From Azohydromonas caseinilytica (GTDB taxonomy: Bacteria; Pseudomonadota; Gammaproteobacteria; Burkholderiales; Burkholderiaceae_C): 64,000 bases of DNA. The notes below the pieces were generated by a model. It searched no databases. It saw nothing but the letters and a program-made list of their open reading frames with translations, and was not told where the DNA came from. Shown here in pieces: positions 55,779 through 64,000 of this stretch (the first letter of the stretch is position 1; the number at the start of each line of letters is the position of its first letter). The stretch is from NCBI RefSeq assembly GCF_012927045.1, contig NZ_JABBFW010000008.1:186001-250000 (forward strand). Reading direction: 5' to 3'. The translations under genes were made by a program, and so were the position numbers.

Positions 55779-55961
55779 AGCAGCGTGTGTGCGCTTCCAG
55801 GCTTCGGCCACGGGCCGAATGGCGGCTTCGGTGCTCCATGCGCCGCTGCGGCATGGCGGGTTTGCGACAAACGCGACGCCTTGGCGATGGCGCGACATGC
55901 CGGCGTCGCGGCACTGGCCGCGGATGTCGCCGTGCTTCGAGCGCGACCAGCGGCCGGCAGG

Positions 55962-56816
55962 CTACAGCCGCAGCAGCCAGTCGGACTCGCGTTCCGGGTC
56001 GTTGACGCGCTGCAGCAGCTCTCCCGGGCTGCCGTGCATGTAGGTCCGCACCTCGCGCGTGAAGTGCGGCTGGTCGGCGTAGCCATGCGCCGCCGCGGCC
56101 TCGGCGCGGCTGGCGCGCCCGTCGCGCACATCACGCAGGGCCTGCTCCAGGCGCAGCAGGCGCTCGATCTCCGTGGCGCTCAGCCCGGCCAGCTGGCGGG
56201 TGCGGCGCTGGAAATGCCGCTGCGTCCAGTTCAGCAGGCCCAGCGCCGCAGCCCGGGTCGAGCGCTGCCACAGCGCGGCGCCGAAGCGGCGCCACACGCT
56301 TCGTGGGCCTGCCGCCGTGGCCCAGCGCGGGCCCAGGAAGGCTTCGCAGCAGGCAATGCGCTGCGCATGGTCTGGGGCTGTCGCAACGGCGTCCAGGAAG
56401 GCGCTCCAGTCCGGCGGCAGATGCTCGCGGGCATCGACGACCTGCTCGGTGAGGCGGTCGGCGTCCAGGCCGCTGAGCAGGCCCAGCGCGGCCGGCTGGA
56501 ACACGAGGCCGAAAGAGTTATAGGGCGTGAGCGCCATGGAGCGGTACGGTTGCCGGTGCGCCCCGGCCAGCATCACCGCCGGCAGCTCCACGGCCTGTGC
56601 CTGCCCGCCGCGCTCCACCAGCACGGCGCGGCCCTCCACCAGCCATACCACGGCCATGTACGGGTTGGGCGGGATCAGGCTCTGGCGTTGCTCCAGCGAC
56701 AGCGGCGCGCAGGGCCGCAGGTCATGCCAGTAGTAGGCGCGCACGCAGGCGCCCAGCTCGGCGCTGGGTGCCGCCAGTGCAGAATCCGACCGGCGCTTCA
56801 GAAGCGGGGCTGTCAT
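55962..56816 (-). CDS. AraC-family transcriptional regulator
   Basis: A 284-aa regulator starting MTAPLLKRRSDSALAAPS. The C-terminal AraC HTH pair spans about 180-270 (RTRQLAGLSATEIERLLRLEQ-type helix, then ASRAEAAAAHGYADQPHFTREV), ending in RTYMHGSPGELLQR. The N-terminal domain is a cupin-like sensor with LIPPNPYMAVVWLVEG. It is divergent from corA across 144 bp; targets unknown. Confidence 0.88.
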   Translation of the reverse strand: MTAPLLKRRSDSALAAPSAELGACVRAYYWHDLRPCAPLSLEQRQSLIPPNPYMAVVWLVEGRAVLVERGGQAQAVELPAVMLAGAHRQPYRSMALTPYNSFGLVFQPAALGLLSGLDADRLTEQVVDAREHLPPDWSAFLDAVATAPDHAQRIACCEAFLGPRWATAAGPRSVWRRFGAALWQRSTRAAALGLLNWTQRHFQRRTRQLAGLSATEIERLLRLEQALRDVRDGRASRAEAAAAHGYADQPHFTREVRTYMHGSPGELLQRVNDPERESDWLLRL

Positions 56817-56960
56817 GGCAACGGGGCACGGAAGCGAACGCGACAGCCCGGCATTGTGGCCGCGGCCGGTGCCTCCAGCCTGCCGCGAGGCTTGCAGGGT
56901 CGCGGCGGGCCGCCGGAGCCGATGCGCAAGAATGGCGGGTTGTCTTGAGGGTGGCCCGTC

Positions 56961-57929
56961 ATGCTGATCAACTGCGTCGTCTATCAGGAGGGAAAGAAGC
57001 TCTCCGACATTCCGGTCGAGGAGATCAGCCGCTGGGTCGAGAGGCCTGACTGCTTCGTGTGGGTGGCGCTGCGCGACGCCAGCGACGAGGAGCTCGCCAC
57101 CATGCAGCGCGAGTTCGGGCTGCACGACCTGGCGGTGGAGGACGCCAGCCACGGCCAGCAGCGCCCGAAGGTCGAGGAGTACGCGGACCAGCTCTTCGTC
57201 GTGATGCACACCGTCGAGCTCGACGCGCTGGACCAGCTGCGCGTCGGCGAGGTGGACGTCTTCGTCGGCCGCAACTTCGTGCTCTCGGTACGCAACCGCA
57301 GCCGCCACAGCCTGCTGGGCGTGCGCGAGCGCGCCGAGCGCGAGCCGCACCTGCTGCGCCACGGCGCGGGCTTCGTGCTGTACGCGCTGCTGGACGCGGT
57401 GGTGGACCGCTACTTTCCCATCATCGACCTCATGGAAAGCGAGCTGGAGGCCCTGGAAGCCCAGATCTTCGAGCCCGGATCGGCGCGCACCAACGTGCAG
57501 CAGCTCTACGCGCTCAAGCAGCGCATCATGGCCGTGCGCCACACCGTCACCCCGCTGCTGGAAGCGGTGGCCAAGCTCTGGAGCGGGCGCGTGCCGGCGG
57601 TGTGCGAGGGCAACCGCGAATACTTCCGCGACGTCTACGACCACCTGCTGCGCATCCATGCCAGCCTCGACAGCCTGCGCGACACCATCGGCACGGCCAT
57701 CCAGGTGAACCTGTCCATGGTGACCATCGAGGAGTCCGAGATCACCAAGCAGCTCGCCGCCTGGGCCGGCATTTTCGCCGCCGCCACCGCCTTCGCCGGC
57801 ATCTGGGGCATGAACTTCGAGCACATGCCCGAGCTGAAGTGGCAGTACGGCTACCCGCTGGCGCTGGGCACCATCGTGCTGACCTGCGTGCTGCTGTACC
57901 GCCGCTTCAAGAAGGTCGGCTGGCTCTGA
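56961..57929 (+). CDS. corA: CorA-type magnesium/cobalt channel
   Basis: A 322-aa inner-membrane divalent cation channel. The signature GMN is in FAGIWGMNFEHMPEL between the two C-terminal spans (about 263-285 and 297-315). The large N-terminal part is cytoplasmic with a long helix (VRNRSRHSLLG through IHASLDSLRDTIG). The positively charged end RRFKKVGWL is typical. Confidence 0.95.
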   Translation: MLINCVVYQEGKKLSDIPVEEISRWVERPDCFVWVALRDASDEELATMQREFGLHDLAVEDASHGQQRPKVEEYADQLFVVMHTVELDALDQLRVGEVDVFVGRNFVLSVRNRSRHSLLGVRERAEREPHLLRHGAGFVLYALLDAVVDRYFPIIDLMESELEALEAQIFEPGSARTNVQQLYALKQRIMAVRHTVTPLLEAVAKLWSGRVPAVCEGNREYFRDVYDHLLRIHASLDSLRDTIGTAIQVNLSMVTIEESEITKQLAAWAGIFAAATAFAGIWGMNFEHMPELKWQYGYPLALGTIVLTCVLLYRRFKKVGWL

Positions 57930-58076
57930 GCCTGGCGCCCGGCGCGTTTGTCCGGAACCCGACAAAGCCGGGCTGTCCGACGCGCCCGGTGGATGCCGCG
58001 CCGTCCCGGCGCAGGGTATGACGCGGGGCAAGGCTCCATGCAGCGCCCTGGTACGGCTGTTGCAAAGGAAACGGCC

Positions 58077-58487
58077 ATGAGTGCACACATTCCCGTGGTC
58101 TGCAGCACCCGCAACCCGCACCTGGAGCGGCTGGGAGGTCCGCAGGCGGTGGCCCGCCTGGTGGACGCCTTCTACCTGGCCATGGACACGCGCGAGGACG
58201 CGCGCGCCATCCGCGCCATGCACGCGCCGGACCTCGCGCACACCAAGGCGATCGTGGTGAAGTACCTGGTGGAGTGGATGGGCGGCGAGAAGGCCTACAG
58301 CGCCGAGCGCGGCACGCCCATGCTGCGCCGGCGCCACCATCCCTTCGACATCGACGCCGGCGCCCGCGGCGCCTGGATGGCCTGCATGCGCCAGGCACTG
58401 GCGCAGACCTGCACCGACGCCGGGCTGCGCCAGGAGCTCGATGCGGCGTTCTGGAAGATCGCCGACCACATCAAGAACACCATCTGA
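58077..58487 (+). CDS. Group II truncated haemoglobin
   Basis: A 136-aa globin starting MSAHIPVVCSTRNPHLERLG. GGPQAVARLVDAFYLAMD is helix B with its conserved Tyr, LVEWMGG the CD/E region, and PMLRRRHHPFDI holds the proximal His (LRxRHxPF). Group II globins bind O2 or NO with high affinity. It is followed by two small genes on the same strand; a role in NO or O2 handling is inferred. Confidence 0.9.
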   Translation: MSAHIPVVCSTRNPHLERLGGPQAVARLVDAFYLAMDTREDARAIRAMHAPDLAHTKAIVVKYLVEWMGGEKAYSAERGTPMLRRRHHPFDIDAGARGAWMACMRQALAQTCTDAGLRQELDAAFWKIADHIKNTI

Positions 58488-58543
58488 GCGGCGCGCGGCC
58501 CCTTGCCGCCACCGAGCCGTCCACCTTCCACGTTGAGGCCGAC

Positions 58544-58780
58544 ATGCCGATCTACGACTACCACTGCCCTGCCTGCGGCCAGGACTTCGAGCTGCTGGTG
58601 CGCTCCAGCACGACGCCCGCCTGCCCGCAATGCGCCTCGGCGGCGCTGGAGCGGCGCGTGTCGCTGACCGCCCCGCAAGGCAAGAGCAAGGCCATCATCG
58701 CGGCCCACCGCCACGCCGCCGCGCGCGAAGGGCACTTCAGCAACTACAGCGCGGCCGAGCGGGCCCGGCTGCTGAAGTGA
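58544..58780 (+). CDS. FmdB-family zinc-ribbon protein
   Basis: A 78-aa protein beginning MPIYDYHCPACGQDFELLV with a second CxxC in PACPQCASAAL: the FmdB regulatory-protein zinc ribbon. A basic tail follows. It overlaps the next gene (GTGA at 58777). Confidence 0.88.
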   Translation: MPIYDYHCPACGQDFELLVRSSTTPACPQCASAALERRVSLTAPQGKSKAIIAAHRHAAAREGHFSNYSAAERARLLK

Positions 58781-59091
58781 GCACCCCGCAAGCTGCGCAG
58801 GGCACGGAGGCCGCCGACCGCACGATGCGTTGCTTCCTCACCTACAGCGGCGTGAAGCTGCCGCTGCAGCTAAGCCAGGAGCTGCACCCGGCATCGCTGC
58901 GGCACCGCAACACCTACTTCCGCGCCGAGTACGACGCCCAGGGGCGCATGCGCCGCTGCGACAAGATCGTCTACGGCGAGGTCGAGATGCGCCACGACTA
59001 CGCCTACGACGCGGCCGGCGCGCTGCGCGAGGCCGTCATCACCTCGGCGCACGAGGACGAGCCGCAAGTGCTGGTCTTCGGCGCGGGCTGA
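58777..59091 (+). CDS. Small conserved-looking protein of unknown function
   Basis: A GTG start at 58777 overlaps the fmdB-like stop by 4 bp and gives 104 aa; an ATG at 58824 would give 89. The core MRCFLTYSGVKLPLQLSQEL, then HRNTYFRAEYDAQGRMRR and KIVYGEVEMRHDYAYDAAG, looks compact and beta-rich, with a YD-like feel. I do not recognise a family with certainty. Translational coupling suggests function with the FmdB-like protein. Confidence 0.65.
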   Translation: MSTPQAAQGTEAADRTMRCFLTYSGVKLPLQLSQELHPASLRHRNTYFRAEYDAQGRMRRCDKIVYGEVEMRHDYAYDAAGALREAVITSAHEDEPQVLVFGAG

Positions 59092-59101
59092 GCGCGGGCC
59101 G

Positions 59102-59920
59102 TCAGCCGCGTGCCCGGCTGCCCAGCGCCGCCGCGATCGCCTCGGCGCGCGCCTGCAGGGCCGCTTCCTCGCCCAGCCCCGTGACCTCGGCCGCGCGGCT
59201 GGCCTCCAGCGCCAGGCGCAGCCGCACCGCCCTGGGGTACTGCTCGTGCTGGTGGCCTTCGAAGGCGGCCCAGTCGCAGCCGCACAGCAGCAGCAGCTGG
59301 TCCAGCCGGACGGGATGCTCGCGCGCCTGCACCCGCTCCAGCAGTTGCGCGATGGCGCCGGCGCGCATGTCGCTCATGCGGTGGACGCGGTCGCATTCGT
59401 CCACCGCCAGGTGCGCCATGGCCAGGGCCTCGGCCGGCACCGCGGCGCGCTGCGCCAGCGCGTCGATGGCGGCATGCGCGCGCTGCTCATGCCCGTGGTG
59501 GTGCGGCCAGATGTCCGGCGGCGTGCCCGACTTGCCGGTCTTGTGCATCAGCGCGGCGAAACGCAGCGCCAGCGGCGCCTCGGCCCGCGCCGCCTCGTCG
59601 ATGAAGCGCCACTGGTGCTCGCCCACGTCCACCCAGCGTGGCCCTTCGCAGAGCTGCGGCACGCCGAACAGCGCATCCAGCTCGGGCAGCAGCTGCGGCA
59701 GCGCGCGCGCCTGGCGCAGCGTTTCCAGCGCGCCCGAGGGGCGCGGCGCCATCAGCGCGGCCGCCAGCAGCGCCCAGTGTGCCTGGGCCGTCATGCGCTT
59801 GAGCCGGCCGCTGGCGGCGGCCAGCGCCAGCGTCGTGACATGCGCGGCGTCGGGCTGCTCCTCGCTGCAGTCCTCCAGGCAGCGCAGCAGGTCGTTGTCG
59901 GTGCGTGTGGGTTTCATCAT
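59102..59920 (-). CDS. HD-domain protein resembling the C-terminal half of a CCA-adding enzyme
   Basis: A 272-aa protein. ALPQLLPELDALFGVPQ and the following LRFAALMHKTGKSGTPPD, HHHGHEQRAHAAIDAL match the head/HD region of bacterial multifunctional CCA tRNA nucleotidyltransferases, where the motif normally reads HDLGKGTTP. Here HD has become HK, so phosphohydrolase activity is doubtful. The N-terminal nucleotidyltransferase domain is entirely missing. It may be a divergent paralogue or a decayed gene kept for another role. Confidence 0.65.
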   Translation of the reverse strand: MMKPTRTDNDLLRCLEDCSEEQPDAAHVTTLALAAASGRLKRMTAQAHWALLAAALMAPRPSGALETLRQARALPQLLPELDALFGVPQLCEGPRWVDVGEHQWRFIDEAARAEAPLALRFAALMHKTGKSGTPPDIWPHHHGHEQRAHAAIDALAQRAAVPAEALAMAHLAVDECDRVHRMSDMRAGAIAQLLERVQAREHPVRLDQLLLLCGCDWAAFEGHQHEQYPRAVRLRLALEASRAAEVTGLGEEAALQARAEAIAAALGSRARG

Positions 59921-60180
59921 CCGGCAGGCAACATCGGGGCCATGGGTGCGGCGCGTCCGGCCATGGCATGCCGCAGCGCCCTTGGGGCGGCCGCGTGCGC
60001 CCCTGTGCGGACGCGGCCGATCGTGAAGTCGAGCCTAGGGAGCCGGCCGGCCCGCCGCGTCGGTAGATTCCGCAACTGCCGGCGCCTGATCGCAGCGGCC
60101 TTGTGCGGGATCAAAGCCGCCGCGCCGGCGCCCGGCCGCCGTGAGGCGTGCAGCGCCGCCTTGGCGGGCCGTGCCGGGCT

Positions 60181-61713
60181 TCAGGCCGCCTCCAGCACCG
60201 CGGTGAGGCGCCGCAGCGCCTCGCAATGGCGCCGGCCATGGGCACGCAGCGCCTCGCGCAGGCGTTCTGCCTCCTCGGGCGGCAGCTCGCGCTCCAGGGA
60301 CGCGGCATAGGCCTGCAGCGGGCTGTGCACGAGCCGGCCCCGGTACGGCGCCTCGAACTCGTGCGCCCGCACCTCGGGCGCGACGGCCTGGAACACCGAG
60401 CGCAGCGACCACGAGCCCGCCATCGCCGGGTGGTAGTAGTGGTCGCGCAGCAGCGCGAACAGGTCCACCACGCGGGGCAGCAGCGCCAGCAGCGCCGGCC
60501 CCAGGTCGCCGAAGCGCAGCGCCAGCTCGCGGATGCGGTTGCGCTCGAAACCGGCGTTGTAGGCCAGGATCGGCCCCTCCTCGTCCATCGCGTCCACCAG
60601 CGACGCGGCAAAGGCGCGGCGCGGATCGCCGTCGGCCCCGGCCAGGAAGCCGCTGTGCCTGGGGCTGCCCTCGGCCGTCTCCAGGTCGCAGCTCCACTGG
60701 AAGGGCAGCCCCTGGTAGGGCTGCGTGCCCGGCCAGGGCGGCACGGCGAAGCCGATGGTCTCGAAGCGCAGCCAGCGCCGCGGTCCGGGCAGCGTGCGCA
60801 GCGCCGCCGCGGCACCCGGGTCCAGCACCGGCTGCCCGTGCTTCACGGCGCGCGCGGCGCGGCGGTGGCGCGCCGCGGTGAGGCGGTGCAGCGGCACGCC
60901 GCGCAGGTCGGCGTAGCCCTCCGCGCGCAGCTCGGCCGCCAGCTCGCGGCCCACGATGTCCAGGCTCGTCCGGGCGTCGGCCAGCGCCGGCTCCGCAGGC
61001 GGCAGGCCGCACTGCGCCAGGTGCTCGCAGCGCCCGCTCGCGCCCGGGCCGCCGCAGGGCGCGCCCAGCGGCAGCGCCGGCATGGCGCCGCGTTCGCACT
61101 GGCGCATGGCCACGATCCACTCGCCCACCGGCCGCGTGCCCAGCACGGGCGCCAGGTCCATCTCGCGGTACAGGCCGGCGTAGCAGCCCAGGCCCGGATA
61201 GACGAAGCTGGTGTCGATGAGCAGCAGCCCGGCGCTCTGCACGCGCAGCGTGTTGCGCGCCATCACGTACAGCCACAGCGCCACGGCGTCCACGTCGGCC
61301 TCGCTGCCGGCCGTGGCATGCCGCACCCGGAACACCTTGAAGCCCTGCAGGCCGCGCGTGACCAGGTCCACGCGCACGCGCACGCCCTCGTCGCTGGCGA
61401 AGCAGGCGCCGGCCACGCCCCAGCCTTCTTCCGACTGCGCCCGCACGTCCACCAGCAGCCGCTCGGTGAGGTCGATGGCCTGCTGCCACTCGTCGTCGGT
61501 GCGCGGCGTGGGTACCGTGACCAGCCCCGGGTACGAGGCGCGCAGCGCCGTGGCGGCAGGGCCCCGGACGATGCGGTCCACGCCGGGCTCGGTCTCCGGG
61601 TAGGTGGCCTCGGGGGCGGCATGGCGCTGCAGCCAGAAGCGGCGCACACAGGCGCGCCAGCGCCGCAAGTCGTCCTCGGCCAAGGCAATGATGGGTTCCA
61701 GCATGGCTGCCAT
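60181..61713 (-). CDS. DUF2779-like protein with RNase H-like C-terminal region
   Basis: A 510-aa cytoplasmic protein. The start MAAMLEPIIALAEDDLRRW at 61713 follows aggaatccc; nine bases further in, another ATG exists. The N-terminal half resembles Cas4/PD-(D/E)XK-type nuclease folds (a Cys cluster CGGPGASGRCEHLAQC at about 225-240). The C-terminal half carries the DUF2779 exonuclease-like block: FETIGFAVPPWPGTQPYQGL, then FQWSCDLE, ILAYNAGFERNRIREL and VVDLFALLRDHYYHP. A nucleic-acid nuclease role is inferred. Confidence 0.72.
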   Translation of the reverse strand: MAAMLEPIIALAEDDLRRWRACVRRFWLQRHAAPEATYPETEPGVDRIVRGPAATALRASYPGLVTVPTPRTDDEWQQAIDLTERLLVDVRAQSEEGWGVAGACFASDEGVRVRVDLVTRGLQGFKVFRVRHATAGSEADVDAVALWLYVMARNTLRVQSAGLLLIDTSFVYPGLGCYAGLYREMDLAPVLGTRPVGEWIVAMRQCERGAMPALPLGAPCGGPGASGRCEHLAQCGLPPAEPALADARTSLDIVGRELAAELRAEGYADLRGVPLHRLTAARHRRAARAVKHGQPVLDPGAAAALRTLPGPRRWLRFETIGFAVPPWPGTQPYQGLPFQWSCDLETAEGSPRHSGFLAGADGDPRRAFAASLVDAMDEEGPILAYNAGFERNRIRELALRFGDLGPALLALLPRVVDLFALLRDHYYHPAMAGSWSLRSVFQAVAPEVRAHEFEAPYRGRLVHSPLQAYAASLERELPPEEAERLREALRAHGRRHCEALRRLTAVLEAA

Positions 61714-61891
61714 GGGATGGGATTCCTGTGAGAGAGCAACAAACGCTGCTGCGGACACGATTTCTACAAACGTGACAAGGCCGTGTCCAGCACAGCAGCG
61801 AACTACCCCATGCGATGCAAGCGGCGTGCACAGTCGCGATTGAGATGGCTCAAGTTGCAGCCGCAGCCATGTCTCTAAGGTGGGTGCCACC

Positions 61892-62620
61892 ATGCACCCC
61901 GACCAAGAATTCTTCCAGGCGCTGCACCGTGCCTTCGACGCCACGCTGGCCGATTTCACCGGCGCACCGCCGCTCATCGACGCGCTGCTGTCACAGGCCT
62001 TCGACAGCTTTGCCGGCAACGTCGCGATCCAGTGCCGGGACGAACCGCCGCTGGCCTGCGCGCGCGGCTGCTCCACCTGCTGCACGCTGCGCGTGGGCGC
62101 CACCGCGACGGAGGTGCTGCTGGTGTCGCGCTTCCTGCGGGCCGTCACGCCGCGGCTGCTGGATCGCGGCATCGACCTGGTGGCCGGGCTGCGTGCGGCC
62201 GACGCGCGTACCGCGGGCCTGCCCGAGGCGGCACGCGTGGCGCTGCGCCAGCCCTGCCCCTTCGTGGCCCAGGGCGCCTGCGTGATCTACGGCGTCAGGC
62301 CCCTGGCCTGCCGCGGCCACGCTTCGCACGACGTGAGCGCCTGCATGGACGCGGCCTCGGGCCGCCTGCTGCAGGTGCCGCACAGCGAGGGCCATCGCCA
62401 GGTGCGCTCGATGGTGCAGAACGCCATGCAGTCCTCGCTGCGCGATGCCGGGCTGGCCTGGGGCATGTACGAGCTCAACCGCGCGGTGCTGATCGCGATG
62501 GACGACGAGCACAGCGAGGCGCGCTGGCTGCGCGGCGAGGACGTCTTCGCCCCGTCCGCGCTCGCGGAAGTGCCGGCGCGGGAGATGGCCGAGGTGTTCG
62601 ACCGGCTGCGCCCGCACTGA
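61892..62620 (+). CDS. YkgJ-family cysteine cluster protein
   Basis: A 242-aa protein starting MHPDQEFFQALHRAF. The Cys set CARGCSTCCTLRVG, then QPCPFVAQGACVIYGVRPLACRGH, matches the YkgJ/CxxCxxCC family, which probably binds a metal or Fe-S cluster. It is divergent from the DUF2779-like gene. Function unknown. Confidence 0.8.
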   Translation: MHPDQEFFQALHRAFDATLADFTGAPPLIDALLSQAFDSFAGNVAIQCRDEPPLACARGCSTCCTLRVGATATEVLLVSRFLRAVTPRLLDRGIDLVAGLRAADARTAGLPEAARVALRQPCPFVAQGACVIYGVRPLACRGHASHDVSACMDAASGRLLQVPHSEGHRQVRSMVQNAMQSSLRDAGLAWGMYELNRAVLIAMDDEHSEARWLRGEDVFAPSALAEVPAREMAEVFDRLRPH

Positions 62621-62760
62621 CGCCGGGCCGCAGGCCCCGATCAATTCCTGATCTTGCGCCCCTCAGATGCGCCGGCAACCAAGCAGGCGCTCGTTCACAA
62701 GATGCATGTGCCACCAGATCCGCTCCCCGGGGCCGGTGCACGCGCTGGCCTGTCCCGGCG

Positions 62761-64000
<1,240 letters not shown>

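Noticed and set aside
55962-58469. Minus-strand extension of the AraC gene to 835 codons
   Set aside because: The extension runs antisense through corA and the truncated haemoglobin; the AraC start at 56816 is sufficient.
60181-62172. Longer form of the DUF2779-like protein starting at 62172
   Set aside because: The extra 153 codons lie antisense to the YkgJ-type gene and have no relation to the family; the ATG at 61713 has an RBS.

Overview
The window is GC-rich DNA with back-to-back gene packing, from a nitrogen-fixing betaproteobacterium. The fixABCX, nifA, nifV, nifW, nifENX and nifQ set, the LysR/MFS/CheBR repertoire and the short inverted intergenic repeats suggest a Burkholderiales diazotroph (for example the Azohydromonas/Rubrivivax/Ideonella neighbourhood). 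That placement is inference: no rRNA or other marker gene is present, and I saw no tRNA genes or CRISPR arrays.

Layout. (1) 1-2431: glycogen/alpha-glucan genes glgB and glgE (glgE runs off the left edge). (2) 2706-8167: a LysR regulator divergent from an acetyl-CoA hydrolase/CoA-transferase, a bestrophin-like channel, a small disordered protein and two tandem paralogous secreted proteins. (3) 8315-17144: signalling block with a NarL-type two-component pair and a catalytically dead DNA-ligase-like protein, then a giant CheB-CheR-PAS-kinase-receiver protein divergent from a stand-alone CheB, and a hemerythrin. (4) 17178-27688: LysR, MFS and HIT genes, then a phosphonate locus: PEP mutase, class I aminotransferase, nucleotidyltransferase, a YidC/Oxa1-sulfatase fusion, a TagB/TagF-like glycerophosphotransferase and a CPBP-like membrane protein. 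(5) 27878-30433: large-subunit catalase. (6) 30440-38206: nifA, then an operon nifV-nifW-fixABCX-ferritin-like protein behind a well-formed sigma-54 promoter with a NifA upstream activator site. (7) 38484-44621: a DUF1579-like protein, a lone phage-type lysozyme, and an ISC-type operon iscS-iscU-erpA-like-iscA-hscA-fdx, also behind a sigma-54 promoter. (8) 45024-50099: di-haem cytochrome c peroxidase and a 1293-residue Calx-beta/RTX protein. (9) 50951-55733: nifE-nifN-nifX-DUF269-Rop-like-ferredoxin-nifQ, largely overlapping, with a sigma-54 promoter before nifE. (10) 55962-64000: AraC regulator, CorA, truncated haemoglobin, small proteins, an HD-domain remnant of a CCA-adding enzyme, a DUF2779 protein, a YkgJ-type protein and the 3' part of a PAS histidine kinase.

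How the genes work together. FixABCX supplies low-potential electrons to nitrogenase; NifV makes homocitrate; NifQ, NifE, NifN and NifX supply molybdenum and act as scaffold/carrier for FeMo-co; the ISC-type operon supplies Fe-S clusters; NifA with sigma-54 switches these on. The structural genes nifHDK and nifB are not in the window. Haemerythrin, truncated haemoglobin, catalase, cytochrome c peroxidase and the ferritin-like protein fit management of oxygen and peroxide, but only the ferritin-like gene is physically in a nif operon.

The most unusual part is the phosphonate locus. It combines C-P bond formation and nucleotide activation with two candidate phospho-transfer enzymes, one of them a fusion of a YidC-like insertase domain to a periplasmic alkaline-phosphatase-superfamily domain. 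I infer a route to a phosphonate-decorated cell-surface polymer or lipid, without a phosphonopyruvate decarboxylase in view.
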